The translations under genes and the position numbers were made by a program. Positions 9,024 to 18,328 of a stretch of 64,000 nt of DNA are shown in pieces. Each line of letters starts with the position of its first letter. Within the stretch, counting starts at the first letter, position 1. The notes under the pieces were generated by a model. The model was not told the DNA's origin. It did not search any database and saw only the letters and a list, made by a program, of their open reading frames with translations. The stretch covers positions 1 through 64,000 of the forward strand of contig CAWBNO010000030.1 in the NCBI GenBank assembly GCA_963790095.1, written 5' to 3'. This DNA is from JAAXQD01 sp963790095. Its GTDB lineage: Bacteria; Desulfobacterota; Desulfobacteria; Desulfobacterales; UBA11574.

Positions 9024-9113
9024 ACCGTCCGGAAAGATTAATGCTACCCGAGCCTTCCCTTCAAAGAGAGAAAATAACCAAGTTTAAACGATCATAGCGA
9101 GGAGGTGATGATC

Positions 9114-9887
9114 ATGAACACAAATTTCCTGAAACTTATAACACATCGATTTATAATGATGGCCGGCATGTTTTTTATCACGATTTTTTTGATATTCGGC
9201 GGGGCGGAAGCCGGGAGTAATTTGTTGGATAAAGGCACAGATCTCCTCAAGACTTACGGGGGAAGCAGTGGACAAACCGCCATCTCCCTTGAGGAAATCG
9301 GGGCCGGGCTTAAAGATGCGCTTCATGTCGCCTCGGAGAATGTGGTTGCCCAGCTAGGCCGTGTGGACGGATTCAATACGGATTCCGCCGTTCATATCCC
9401 GTTGCCGAAACAATTGGACACCGTAAAATCTGTGCTGGATAAAGTGGGCATGTCCAGTCTGCTCAAAGACCTTGAGCTAAAACTCAACCGGGCGGCGGAA
9501 GTGGCCACGCCAAAGGCAAAGAAACTTTTCTCACAGGCGATCACTGAAATGAGTTTTGAGGATGCAAAGAAAATCTATGAAGGCCCCGAAGATGCTGCGA
9601 CCCAATATTTTCGAAGTAAAATGTCTCCCGCGCTTGCAAAAGAAATGGAACCCGTCGTTAATAAAAGCCTTTCCGAAGTGGGAGCTGTTCAGGCATATGA
9701 TAACGTTATGAAAGAATATAAATCCGTTCCTTTTGTCCCGGACGTGAAAGCTGACTTGACAAATCATGTGGTTGACAAAGGGATGGACGGAATCTTCTAT
9801 TACATGGCCAAGGAAGAAGCTGCAATCCGCACGAATCCCGCCGCGCGAACCACGGATTTGTTGAAACGTGTATTCGGCGCGAATTAG
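9114..9887 (+). CDS. DUF4197 family exported protein
   Basis: Predicted exported helical protein of the DUF4197 family, function unknown. From the ATG at 9114 (AGGAGG eight bases upstream) there is a signal peptide of about 33 residues with hydrophobic core MMAGMFFITIFLIFGG. The mature part shows the family pattern: EEIGAGLKDALHVASENVV, ALAKEMEPVVNKSLSEVG and the C-terminal LTNHVVDKGMDGIFYYMAKE...NPAARTTDLLKRVFG. GTG 9105 and ATG 9108 are alternative in-frame starts inside the ribosome-site region and are less likely. A strong hairpin terminator follows. It may be transcribed with mscL, 90 bases upstream. Confidence 0.85.
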   Translation: MNTNFLKLITHRFIMMAGMFFITIFLIFGGAEAGSNLLDKGTDLLKTYGGSSGQTAISLEEIGAGLKDALHVASENVVAQLGRVDGFNTDSAVHIPLPKQLDTVKSVLDKVGMSSLLKDLELKLNRAAEVATPKAKKLFSQAITEMSFEDAKKIYEGPEDAATQYFRSKMSPALAKEMEPVVNKSLSEVGAVQAYDNVMKEYKSVPFVPDVKADLTNHVVDKGMDGIFYYMAKEEAAIRTNPAARTTDLLKRVFGAN

Positions 9888-9954
9888 AAAATTAAGGCGT
9901 GGGGGTTCAATAGCGTCTCAACCATATTTTACTTTTTCTCTGATGTTAAATTTT

Positions 9955-9989
9955 ACGGTTCTTCTCCAATTTAGCTGGAGAAGAACCGT
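9955..9989 (+). terminator. Hairpin terminator with 14-bp stem
   Basis: Arms ACGGTTCTTCTCCA (9955-9968) and TGGAGAAGAACCGT (9976-9989) pair perfectly around a 7-base loop and are followed by GTTTTAT. It ends the mscL/DUF4197 transcript. A near copy of the hairpin occurs at 16053-16083. Confidence 0.75.
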
Positions 9990-10441
9990 GTTTTATAACT
10001 GAGGCATCCGCGCGCTATTATCTGTATGCTGTAGACCGTTTGAAAGCATTAAGGATTTTCCAGTTTTTCGGAAAAATTAACCGGGATAATTCGACGTTCC
10101 ATATCCGGCCAGATTTTTCCCGTTATCATTGGCAAATCATATTCAGTCTGTTCAGCCAAAACTGGGCTTCAAAACCCAAATAGCGCTGTAATCTCAATGC
10201 GCTATCGGCCGTAATGGATCTTTTTTCGTTGACAATCCCGCCCATCCTATGGGAAGGAACGTCCCCCATTCCGTTCCACCATTATGCAACAAATCACATT
10301 TTTTTCTTTTAATCATGGAGGGTTATTGTTATAATTAATCGCAATGCTCATTGGATTTCTTATAATTTCAGGGTACTGAATATCATCGTCAATATGCCGT
10401 AGACCCAACTCGAAACAGGAAATTCTGATCACTACCACTCT
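9990..10441. other. Intergenic region, nothing recognised
   Basis: 452 bases without a supported gene, promoter or repeat. Scattered stop codons interrupt all frames; short open frames on the minus strand near 10313-10576 overlap the next gene and lack a ribosome site. Confidence 0.4.
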
Positions 10442-13400
10442 ATGAAAGATGACGTCTCCAGATTTCTTTTTGATAAGCGTGACCATGAGTTGATTCGAAT
10501 CGTCAACGACGTGCTTGGGGGAAAGAGCAGTATCAAGCATACCCGCCGTTTTTACTACAAGTATTTTCATCCCCATGGCATCAAAGAGATGACCGAAACC
10601 AGAGGGTTACGCATCGCCTATGCCATTGTCCATTTGATAAGTTCCCTGGAGGTTGGCGGGATGGAAGATCGTATCAATGCCCTCCGTTCGCTGCACAGCG
10701 AAGTCCTGGATACGGCCGAAGGCTCCATGCCCAAAAATACCGCCCGGGTGTTGCTGCAAATCATGAAGGATCTGGTACGGGCCCATGGCAATTACCAGCG
10801 GCAGCTGCAACTGGCCCATGACTTCCGAATAATGGCTTCGGGGAAACCCAGCATCGTTCGGCGGGAGTTGAAGCATTACCACCTCCTGGAAATGCCCGAA
10901 GCGTGGAACCAAATTGCATTTGACGATCACGTCCACGACGTCAACACCAAGGGACGCAAGTCTTCCACCCATCTTATCATGGATGCTTGGATAAAAGGTA
11001 TTCGGCGCTTGCGGGTAATCCACTACAACTATATCGAACCCCGTTTTGCAGCCGAACTTCTTGAAGCCGCCAAAATCATGGACATCGACGTTCGAATCGG
11101 CATCGAGTTTTACACCCGACTCCGGGATAAATACGTGCAACTGATATGGGTTCCCCGGGGGTTTGCCGATTCACAGGCGTTTCTCTGCTTTCTTGCCGAG
11201 CCGGCGGTAATAAAGATCATGGAACTCGGCCGCCAGGTATCCATGTATCAGCAACAGCACGTCCCGGCGCTTTTGCGAAAATTCAACGAAAGCCATCGGC
11301 AGAAGATCAATCAAGATTACGGAATCGAGTTACCGCCCATCAATGAGCAGGAATTTCTGACCTTTGTGGGCATCGGACAGAAATCGAGATTACACCTGGC
11401 AAAATTCATTCACGATCACATGCTGAAGGCTTTAAAGGCGCAGACCCAGAGGCTTCGAGGAGAATTTCCATCGGCAAGCCCTGAACGATGCAGCGACATC
11501 ACCCGTTGGATTGAATCGATGAATACCCTGGATCTCGAATCCATCATCGACGGTTATCTGGAGCCCGAAAAAAATCCTGAAATCAGGTATCCCGAAGTGC
11601 CGATGGACAGCCCAGAGGTTCCGGAACTGTTGCGGCTGTCTCCGTTTAAAATTCTGAACCGGCTCACCAAACTTTATTCCGGATACCGGGTAACGCTGAA
11701 TTTGACCAACTTGAAAGCAGAGGATGTTCTTGAGCTCCTTTACGATTCCCAAGGAATGATTACCCGGCTCGAGATCTTCAATCTCAAAGATCATGCCGAA
11801 GGAAAGACTTCTCATCTCGGTGAGATAAGCATGTTGCAGGAGGCGATCAACAAAGGCAGTGCCATTCGTCTGAAACAAGTCATTCGTGAGATCATCGAGC
11901 GACTCAAGGTGTCAGGCCCTTCAGCCAATAATACCCAACAGATAGAAAAGCTGATCACGATTCTTTACGACATCGATATCTTAAAGTCTTATTACACGGG
12001 AAAGTCCCTTAAAGCCAGAATCGGTAGCGATTCCACGGGCCGTTCCTCAAAAGTACACGGAATGGGCCTGGCCATCAAGGAAACCCTGCCGAAACGGGCC
12101 CAGCGGCAGATTATACGGGATTGCATTGCTGATCATCGGGAAACCATTCCCATCAGAATCGACGCTTACAAATACACGGTTTATATTCCTCCCGATGATC
12201 ATAAACCCCTGGGCAAGATATTCAAAGGACTTTCAAAAATTCTATCCGTTTTCAGAGGGATGGGGGGTACACGCCGGGAAGGTTGGCAGGTGCAGGCCGC
12301 CTCCACGCGGATGACCCATCCCGGAAACATCGTCACCCTGGGGGGGGCTCAAAAGGAAATCGTCAACGGACTCTATCTTCATCCTCCCGAATCTTTGGAA
12401 AGCCGTGAGCAATTTCGCTGGAGTTATTTGAACTCAAACCTGAAAAAAATCCTCAAGGTGCTCCTTGGCTTTATCCCGGCCTTTCTGACCTTTGCCCTGA
12501 CCAAGGACTGGTGGGTATTGGCGTATTGCGGGGCCTTTATCTGGTTCGGCATCACCGGTCTCCGCAATATTCTTCAATCTGTTCTGGGGGGAGGAGGGTT
12601 TCGTCGATCGCCCCTTTTGAATTGGAATGATTACGTCAGCTGGACCCGCATCACGGACTCGCTGCTTTTCACCGGTTTCTCCGTACCGCTGCTGGATTAT
12701 GTGGTAAAGACCGTGATATTGGACCGGGGTTTCGGCATCACCACGACCTCCCATCCGCTGCTGCTATACACGTTTATGGCGTTTGCCAACGGCATCTATT
12801 TGTCCAGCCATAATATTTTTCGGGGGTTACCCAAGGGTGCCATTTATGGGAATTTTTTCCGCAGCATCCTGTCGATTCCCGTGGCCGTGGCACTGAACTC
12901 CAGTATCGGGGGTATCCTGGACATGTCCGGCGCGGTGGGCGTCAATGATATTCTGCAAAAGTGGGCGGCGATCATTTCCAAGGCTGCCTCGGATTTTGTT
13001 GCGGGTTTCATTGAGGGAACGGCCGACCGGTACAAAAATATTCAGATGCGCTTTCGAGAGCACCGGAACAAATTCACGGAGCTTTTGAACATTTATCCGC
13101 AACTTGAATTGCTCTATCCGGACGTGGAGACTTTCAAGATTCTCGCGCCTTCGTCAGATCGGAAGCGGAGAGCGAATGCAGAGGCCCAAGATCTGGAAAA
13201 AATCATCATGATCCACGCACTGGACATGCTGTACTTTTGGATGTATCAACCCCTTTCCCGTAAAGCTCTGCAGCTATTCTTACAAACACTTTCCGAAGAT
13301 GAACGCCACATTTTAGTAACGTCCCAGTTCACCCTGCAACGCCACCGTGAAATCAGCCAGATGTTTATCGACGGCATTCTGGGAAGCAACTTTCCCCGCC

Positions 13401-13639
13401 CCCTGTCATTTTATCTCTCCCGCTACGAGGGGTACCTGGAAGATATCAAGCGTCTGGTGCTCAGTGAAGAATTTGCCTCCGCATATACCGAAAACAGGGT
13501 CAGGGACGTTGCCGATCCGGAAGTTCCACCGGAGGTTGCGGTCCATGGGGGAGTTGGGGTCACCGGTGAATTGCCTCATCCCACAAAGACCGTCTGCGTG
13601 CAGGATCCGCACAAACAGGCGGAGGAACCCGCTGACTGA
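10442..13639 (+). CDS. Very large protein of unknown function with PHP-like and membrane regions
   Basis: 1065 residues; I do not recognise a named family. Residues about 165-225 contain HDHVHDV-like and IRIGIEFYTR-like stretches (AFDDHVHDVNTK, RRLRVIHYNYIEPR, DIDVRIGIEF) that resemble the metal-ligand strands of PHP-domain phosphoesterases, but the full ligand set is not clear. A central region of about 350 residues is helical. Four or five membrane segments follow (residues 680-830: ILKVLLGFIPAFLTFALT, WWVLAYCGAFIWFGITGL, HPLLLYTFMAFANGIYL, and FFRSILSIPVAVALN). The last 230 residues are cytoplasmic-like. No good ribosome site precedes ATG 10442, but no upstream start exists before a TAG. 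Flanked by unrelated genes. Confidence 0.8.
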   Translation: MKDDVSRFLFDKRDHELIRIVNDVLGGKSSIKHTRRFYYKYFHPHGIKEMTETRGLRIAYAIVHLISSLEVGGMEDRINALRSLHSEVLDTAEGSMPKNTARVLLQIMKDLVRAHGNYQRQLQLAHDFRIMASGKPSIVRRELKHYHLLEMPEAWNQIAFDDHVHDVNTKGRKSSTHLIMDAWIKGIRRLRVIHYNYIEPRFAAELLEAAKIMDIDVRIGIEFYTRLRDKYVQLIWVPRGFADSQAFLCFLAEPAVIKIMELGRQVSMYQQQHVPALLRKFNESHRQKINQDYGIELPPINEQEFLTFVGIGQKSRLHLAKFIHDHMLKALKAQTQRLRGEFPSASPERCSDITRWIESMNTLDLESIIDGYLEPEKNPEIRYPEVPMDSPEVPELLRLSPFKILNRLTKLYSGYRVTLNLTNLKAEDVLELLYDSQGMITRLEIFNLKDHAEGKTSHLGEISMLQEAINKGSAIRLKQVIREIIERLKVSGPSANNTQQIEKLITILYDIDILKSYYTGKSLKARIGSDSTGRSSKVHGMGLAIKETLPKRAQRQIIRDCIADHRETIPIRIDAYKYTVYIPPDDHKPLGKIFKGLSKILSVFRGMGGTRREGWQVQAASTRMTHPGNIVTLGGAQKEIVNGLYLHPPESLESREQFRWSYLNSNLKKILKVLLGFIPAFLTFALTKDWWVLAYCGAFIWFGITGLRNILQSVLGGGGFRRSPLLNWNDYVSWTRITDSLLFTGFSVPLLDYVVKTVILDRGFGITTTSHPLLLYTFMAFANGIYLSSHNIFRGLPKGAIYGNFFRSILSIPVAVALNSSIGGILDMSGAVGVNDILQKWAAIISKAASDFVAGFIEGTADRYKNIQMRFREHRNKFTELLNIYPQLELLYPDVETFKILAPSSDRKRRANAEAQDLEKIIMIHALDMLYFWMYQPLSRKALQLFLQTLSEDERHILVTSQFTLQRHREISQMFIDGILGSNFPRPLSFYLSRYEGYLEDIKRLVLSEEFASAYTENRVRDVADPEVPPEVAVHGGVGVTGELPHPTKTVCVQDPHKQAEEPAD

Positions 13640-13761
13640 ACCAACCCAACCTGTTGATATTTAAGCTTCTTCTCCGATTTGGATGGAACCATCTCCATAC
13701 CATCGTCCACCCGGCGTCGGGGCGTTGCGGCGATGGAGCCGAGCCCAACGACGGCCCATGG

Positions 13762-14298
13762 TCAGCAGTTTCTTGCTGCAGTTATGAATTCCTTCATCAG
13801 CGTAAAATCTTTAACTCCGTCTTTTTCAACACCGCTGGACACATCAATGCCAAAGGGTTTTATATCCTGGATCACGGAACAGACATTTTCTATATCCAGC
13901 CCCCCGGCCACAATAACTTTTCCGGCCATGTCTTTCACCCATGTGGGGAATGGATGAAAAACACCGCTGCCGATGCTTGCGTCATAAATAAAATACTCAT
14001 AATCGAGGTCCAAGGAAGGCTTTTCCTTGGATGCCAATACCAGATTGGGAACCTGCCGTGCTTCATATATTTGGGTATAATCAAAGAGATCTGCAACTTC
14101 TTCCACGTCACTGTAAGTGATTCCGACGACGAAGCTTTTTATTCTTCCTTTTGCATATTCTGCCAGTTCGATGGCCTTCCGAGTGGCACAATATCGTTTA
14201 CTTTTTGGATAGGTGACCACTCCGAAAGCGTCATATCCATAGGCGATGGCTTTATCGATCTGTTCTTTGTTTATTAACCCGCATACTTTTGCGAACAT
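13762..14298 (-). CDS. trpF: Phosphoribosylanthranilate isomerase-like protein
   Basis: TIM-barrel enzyme converting phosphoribosylanthranilate to carboxyphenylaminodeoxyribulose phosphate in tryptophan synthesis. Evidence: the N-terminal catalytic-Cys strand FAKVCGLI (C6), the GVVTYPKSKRY loop, and the C-terminal phosphate site IVAGGLDIENV...GIDVSSGVEKDGVKD with the catalytic Asp. It is 178 residues, shorter than the usual 200-220, with the middle strands compressed. No other trp genes are nearby, so a stand-alone or moonlighting role is possible. Divergent metabolic use cannot be excluded. Confidence 0.8.
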   Translation of the reverse strand: MFAKVCGLINKEQIDKAIAYGYDAFGVVTYPKSKRYCATRKAIELAEYAKGRIKSFVVGITYSDVEEVADLFDYTQIYEARQVPNLVLASKEKPSLDLDYEYFIYDASIGSGVFHPFPTWVKDMAGKVIVAGGLDIENVCSVIQDIKPFGIDVSSGVEKDGVKDFTLMKEFITAARNC

Positions 14299-14533
14299 GT
14301 TTTTTCCTTACCCCGGGAACTGTTTGTTATTTTTGTTGGTTATTGTCTATATTCCCAAACAGAGTTCGTATGACGTTTACCAGACTTTTACCTCGTTGTA
14401 ATTCTTTAGCATTTGCACTCGACCCCTTGGCCCTTATGTGAATCCTCGAACTTTCAGGGAACACTTCCGCCATGTGCCGGCGGCCCTCCCGGGCAATCCG
14501 TGTCCGTCAAAAACCATGGGCCGTCAAAAGTCG

Positions 14534-15139
14534 TTATGTGACCTGCCGTTTCCGCATCAGACACCTCCAGGCTCTGGGGGGATGTGGACGATTAGATCCG
14601 AAATGGCTGGATATCAGCGAAAGAACCTCAAAAAAGGGTTCCACTGCCAGAACGATATCTCCTGCAGTCCGTTGGGGTGGACCCGGACCTTTACGATGCT
14701 CATCGGCATTGCCTACCAATGTTAGCCACAGGCCGGATTCTTCCAGATGACCCGCGACATTTTGGGTAAACCGTCTTCGATCCTTTTTAGAACTGAACGA
14801 GTGAAAACAGCCCCTGTCAAATATAAACCCAAAAGGGGCCCCTTCAATTTTGTTCCTAAGAAAATCGACGGTCATGAAACTGCAACCAACGTTCGCTTTA
14901 GACGCTTTTTCTTTTGCCTTCTCTATGGCAATGTCCGAAGTATCCGTTCCTATAACCTGGAAGCGGTTCTGGGCAAGCCAAATGGAATTGTCTCCGGTTC
15001 CACAGCCGATATCCAATACTTTGCACCTCGGAATCGGTTTTTGGTTCACAATTTCCATAAGATTGAAATCCGGCTGGCCCATGTCCCACGGCGTGTCCCC
15101 TGATTTGTATCTTTCTCGGTACCGATCTTCGATGGTCAT
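14534..15139 (-). CDS. Class I SAM-dependent methyltransferase (TPMT-like)
   Basis: 201-residue methyltransferase. The opening ERYRERYKSGDTPWDMGQP-type segment with the aromatic TPWD motif is characteristic of the thiopurine/tellurite methyltransferase group. Motif I is VLDIGCGTGDNSIWLA (about 40-55), followed by the acidic ribose-binding loop IGTDTSDIAIEKA and FIFDRGCFHSF. It may detoxify metalloids or thiols; the substrate is unknown. Monocistronic by position; no clear promoter. Confidence 0.82.
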   Translation of the reverse strand: MTIEDRYRERYKSGDTPWDMGQPDFNLMEIVNQKPIPRCKVLDIGCGTGDNSIWLAQNRFQVIGTDTSDIAIEKAKEKASKANVGCSFMTVDFLRNKIEGAPFGFIFDRGCFHSFSSKKDRRRFTQNVAGHLEESGLWLTLVGNADEHRKGPGPPQRTAGDIVLAVEPFFEVLSLISSHFGSNRPHPPRAWRCLMRKRQVT

Positions 15140-15218
15140 CTGATTACACCCGATAAAAAAGTGTCATACAACGCCGCTCATCCGCCCCGCGGCTTTTTGC
15201 GTCGGCTGAATCCGCCTT

Positions 15219-15740
15219 TTAAGGCGATTCGTCGTGATCGACAAATATCAATTTGCTCGTTTCAAAGCCCGATGCCGCTGCTTTTTCTATGAGAATATTT
15301 TTTATGTCTTTATTTATTTTTGGGCCTCTGGCCAGAATCCATAAATAAGATCTGTCAGGACCGCATACCAATGAATATTGATAATTCTCATGATCAAGTC
15401 CAAAAACGATATAAGACCCATAAAAGGGGCCGAAGAAAGAAACTTTCAGGTAACCCTGATCCGATCCTTTTACAAAATACGCCTTGCCTTCGGCCTCTTT
15501 CCATGCGTTTTTTTTCGCAGAGTAACCGCGATTTAATACTCTGACTCCCCCGTCATCCCGTAAACTGTAATCGGCGGTTATTCGCGTCAAACCGCGTTCA
15601 AACGAATGATCCAGTCTCGCAATTTCGTACCACTTACCCAGATATTTTTCCAATTTGAAATTATCAACGGGTTTTACATTTTCAGGGATTCCAACACACC
15701 CTATTAAGAATAAAACCGATAGGATTGATAGTATTTTCAT
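15219..15740 (-). CDS. blc: Lipocalin family lipoprotein (Blc-like)
   Basis: Outer-membrane lipocalin of bacterial Blc type, which binds lysophospholipids or fatty acids. The leader MKILSILSVLFLIGC is a lipoprotein signal with a lipobox (LIGC, lipidated Cys 15). The lipocalin motif is YLGKWYEIARLDHSFERGL (G-x-W), followed by ITADYSLRDDGGVRVLNRGY and the conserved YLWILARGPKI near the C-terminus. Normal length (173 aa). GGAGGGG lies just upstream of the ATG at 15740. The small membrane-protein frame at 15757-15960 ends 16 bases before this start, so they could share a transcript. Confidence 0.92.
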   Translation of the reverse strand: MKILSILSVLFLIGCVGIPENVKPVDNFKLEKYLGKWYEIARLDHSFERGLTRITADYSLRDDGGVRVLNRGYSAKKNAWKEAEGKAYFVKGSDQGYLKVSFFGPFYGSYIVFGLDHENYQYSLVCGPDRSYLWILARGPKINKDIKNILIEKAAASGFETSKLIFVDHDESP

Positions 15741-15756
15741 CTATGACCCCTCCATT

Positions 15757-15960
15757 TCATCTTTCTGGCTTTTTTTCTATTCTTTTAGCAAGATCGTTGA
15801 CTTCCATTGTGTTTGAGCCGCCAGGATATTTGACCTCTCGAACTTCGTTAAAGCGTGGTCTAATTGCTTTTCGGAAAACAAGACCCAGCACAAAGATGGC
15901 AACAGGCCAAGCGAAACCTATAACGAGCTGAGATAGAATTGAAAATCAAGTTTCAGTCAT
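15757..15960 (-). pseudogene. Small membrane protein frame with an in-frame TGA at codon 5
   Basis: From the ATG at 15960 the frame reads M-T-E-T, TGA, then FSILSQLVIGFAWPVAIF and VLGLVFRKAIRPRFNEVREV, KYPGGSNTMEVNDLAKRIEK, KPER, stop: 67 residues if the TGA is read through. The one-helix-plus-KYPGG layout is like small phage-type or toxin-associated membrane proteins. The TGA could be a nonsense mutation of TGG, a sequencing error, or a real downstream start that I cannot find. No SECIS-like hairpin follows it, so selenocysteine is unlikely. Confidence 0.4.
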
Positions 15961-16052
15961 ATTATTTCATTCCGCCGAACATGAATTCGTTGACCTAAGT
16001 GAGATTATGGAAATTGTCACTTTTTGACAACTAAATCAGAGTTAATAAAATA

Positions 16053-16083
16053 GGTTCTTCTCCAATTTAGTTGGAGAAAAGGG
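16053..16083. repeat. Imperfect copy of the 9957-9987 hairpin
   Basis: GGTTCTTCTCCAATTTAG is identical to the first 18 bases of the hairpin at 9957, followed by TTGGAGAA, then divergence. Outside any gene. Suggests a dispersed palindromic repeat rather than a gene-specific terminator. Confidence 0.55.
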
Positions 16084-16187
16084 TCCAAGGATTCACAAAG
16101 GGGCAGGGCCAAGGGCAAAATAATTATACCGAATTAACGGTGCGGGAGAAAAACAACTCCGGAAATTTCAGGGTCCTTATATATAGG

Positions 16188-16721
16188 TTATCGCTCGATT
16201 CCGTTTCGCGCTTTGACTCCCCGGTGATAATAATGTTTGATCTCCTTGACTTCGCTGACCAGGTCGGCAACTTTTATCAATCCTTCGGGGGCACGGCGAC
16301 CGGTTAGAACGACTTCCACATTTTCAGGTCGATGGTTTAAAAGCTCTAACACCTCCTGGGTTGAAATCAGATCGAACCAGATGGCCACGTTGATTTCATC
16401 GAGGATGACAATGTCGTATTGATTGGAAAGCATGGCCCGGCGGGCCCGTTCAAGACCCCGGCGGGCTTGATCCAGGTGTTTTTGGGTGACGTCTTCTCGA
16501 TGAACACACGCCGCGTCTCCATACTGCTCGATGGTGATATACGGGTGATCGCGTAACGCGGTCAGTTCGCCGTAGTGCTGCCCTTTCATGAACTGACCCA
16601 TGTAGGTTTTCTTTCCATGCCCGGCGGCCCGTATTCCAATACCGATGGCGGCGGTTGTCTTCCCCTTCCCGTCGCCGGTATAAATTTGAACGTATCCTTT
16701 TTTATCGGTCTTTTTTTTCAC
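16188..16721 (-). CDS. cobO: Cob(I)yrinic acid a,c-diamide adenosyltransferase
   Basis: Transfers the adenosyl group of ATP to reduced corrinoids in cobalamin synthesis or salvage (CobO/CobA/BtuR family). The P-loop IYTGDGKGKTTAAIGIG lies at residues 14-30, followed by QFMKGQHYGEL, the Walker-B-like DIVILDEINVAIWFDLI near 104-120 and VVLTGRRAPEGLIKVADLV with the family end motif. Length 177 aa is normal. A corrinoid-dependent C1 pathway (MetF/MetV at 36-42 kb) makes this enzyme relevant. Next to a small Cys-rich protein 13 bases upstream, probably co-transcribed. Confidence 0.95.
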   Translation of the reverse strand: MKKKTDKKGYVQIYTGDGKGKTTAAIGIGIRAAGHGKKTYMGQFMKGQHYGELTALRDHPYITIEQYGDAACVHREDVTQKHLDQARRGLERARRAMLSNQYDIVILDEINVAIWFDLISTQEVLELLNHRPENVEVVLTGRRAPEGLIKVADLVSEVKEIKHYYHRGVKARNGIER

Positions 16722-16733
16722 GTTACACGGATT

Positions 16734-16949
16734 TTATGCGGTCTTTTTAATTTTTTTGACGTCCTCGGAGGGTTCACCGTGTTCCAGTTCGGCCTTCTGT
16801 TTGTCCACAAACCAGATGGGACAAGACGAACGGAATTTACAGTATATTTCAGGATCGCTGCATTTAAAACATTCCTCGCACATATAGGTCGTATACTTCG
16901 AACATACATAACTGGTTTCTCGATCCGGATGATTACGGCATTTTCCCAT
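16734..16949 (-). CDS. Small cysteine-rich, zinc-finger-like protein
   Basis: A 71-residue protein with eight cysteines and one HPDRETSY-type start (KCRNHPDRETSYVCSKYTTY, MCEECFKCSD, EIYCKFRSSC). The spacing resembles a B-box-like zinc-binding fold. Such proteins are common next to cobalamin or ORP genes in anaerobic Desulfobacterota, from general knowledge only. ATG at 16949 is preceded by a weak ribosome site; it ends 13 bases before cobO. Confidence 0.7.
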   Translation of the reverse strand: MGKCRNHPDRETSYVCSKYTTYMCEECFKCSDPEIYCKFRSSCPIWFVDKQKAELEHGEPSEDVKKIKKTA

Positions 16950-16987
16950 TCCAATGATTACCTTTAAACGGTGTGTTAAAAGTGACG

Positions 16988-18328
16988 CTAAATCCTTTTT
17001 AGGAGCTGATTTGCTGCGGTCAGGGTCGGATCCCAGGTGGGCCCGAAGGGCGGGGCATAGGCCAGATCCGCTTGACCGTATGCTGCAACGGTCATCTGAT
17101 TGTGCAACGCAACGGCAGGGGCGTTGATCCTGTGTGCAACCCCCTCTTTCCCCACCATCTGAACCCCTAAAAGCCGTCCGGTTTTTTTATCGCCGACCAT
17201 CTGAACATGGATCACCGAAGCACCGGGATGGGCATGGGCCCTGGAACGGGTTTTGATGACAACCTTTGCAGGTTCAAACCCGGACTTTTCAGCCGCGTCC
17301 ACGGTGAGCCCGGTTCGCGCCACCTCCAAATCGAACACCTTGAAGACCGCCGTCCCGGCGACACCGGGAAGTTCCACCGCCTTGCCGCAGATGTTGTCGG
17401 CAGCTGCCCAGCCGGCCCGGTTGGCCCTTAACGCCAGAGGGATCCATGTTTTTTTGCCGGTAACGACATGATAGGCATCCGCACAGTCTCCGGCAGCATA
17501 GATGTTTTCATCCGACGTGGTGAGTCTTCTATCCACGGCAATGGCGGTATCGACCCCCAACTCAAGTCCGGCACGACCGGCAAGTTCGCTGTTCGGTTTG
17601 ATTCCAACGGCAACCAGCACCATATCCGCTTCGAGGGTGAGATCCGAACAGATTACATTTAAGGCTTTACCCAAGGCTTTGATTTTTTGCACTTGATGGC
17701 CGATATGCATCTTTACCTGATGAGACTCGACTTCTTTCCTGACGGCATCGGACAGTTCTTTTTCCATCCATGGCAAGAACACCGGACCCGGTTTGACCAT
17801 ATCGACCGCTATTGATCGCGCCCGAAGTGCTTCGCACATTTCAAGGGCGATATATCCCATGCCGATAATAATTACGTTCTTAACATTGTTTGCTGTTATA
17901 AATGCCTTTATTTTTCTACCGTCCGATAGACTTTTTAAAGCCATAACACCCGGAAGATCAAAACCGTCAAGCTTCGGGATGATCGGAGAACCCCCTGTGG
18001 CAATGAGCAATTTATTATAGGAAAATTGGAACGCCTTTCCCTGAACAGATATGCCGGTAACCGTTCTCCTCAGCGAATCGATGGATTCAGCACAATGACC
18101 GGTCAACAGGTGGATACCCTGTTTTTCTCTGAAAATATCTGCCTGTCTAACCACCAGATCATCGATGTCTCTGGTTGGGTCGGAAATGTTATACGGCATC
18201 CCGCAGGCACTGTAGGAAACATCCATCGTCTTTTCCAAAACAGTGACATCAAGATCCGGGTTGTTTCTCTTGGCCCTGCTGGCAGCGCTCATCCCGGCAG
18301 CATCCCCGCCGATAATCAGAATTTTCAT
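16988..18328 (-). CDS. FAD/NAD-linked oxidoreductase of the CoA-disulfide reductase/NADH oxidase family
   Basis: Flavoprotein pyridine-nucleotide disulfide oxidoreductase, class III, with a single catalytic Cys. Start ATG at 18328 gives MKILIIGGDAAGMSAASRAK, the FAD Rossmann loop. The redox Cys is in VSYSACGMPYNISD (about residue 43). A second dinucleotide fold follows (VIIIGMGYIALEMCEALR), and EENIYAAGDCADAYH is the second FAD contact. Length 446 aa is normal. Family members reduce CoA-disulfide, polysulfide or O2 with NAD(P)H. A paralogue with selenocysteine at the equivalent position is encoded at 60172, which makes this the Cys form. Isolated from the ORP genes by a 250-base gap. Confidence 0.9.
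   Translation of the reverse strand: MKILIIGGDAAGMSAASRAKRNNPDLDVTVLEKTMDVSYSACGMPYNISDPTRDIDDLVVRQADIFREKQGIHLLTGHCAESIDSLRRTVTGISVQGKAFQFSYNKLLIATGGSPIIPKLDGFDLPGVMALKSLSDGRKIKAFITANNVKNVIIIGMGYIALEMCEALRARSIAVDMVKPGPVFLPWMEKELSDAVRKEVESHQVKMHIGHQVQKIKALGKALNVICSDLTLEADMVLVAVGIKPNSELAGRAGLELGVDTAIAVDRRLTTSDENIYAAGDCADAYHVVTGKKTWIPLALRANRAGWAAADNICGKAVELPGVAGTAVFKVFDLEVARTGLTVDAAEKSGFEPAKVVIKTRSRAHAHPGASVIHVQMVGDKKTGRLLGVQMVGKEGVAHRINAPAVALHNQMTVAAYGQADLAYAPPFGPTWDPTLTAANQLLKRI

Noticed and set aside
14438..15143. Plus-strand open frames opposite the methyltransferase
   Set aside because: Shadow frames of a well-supported minus-strand gene.
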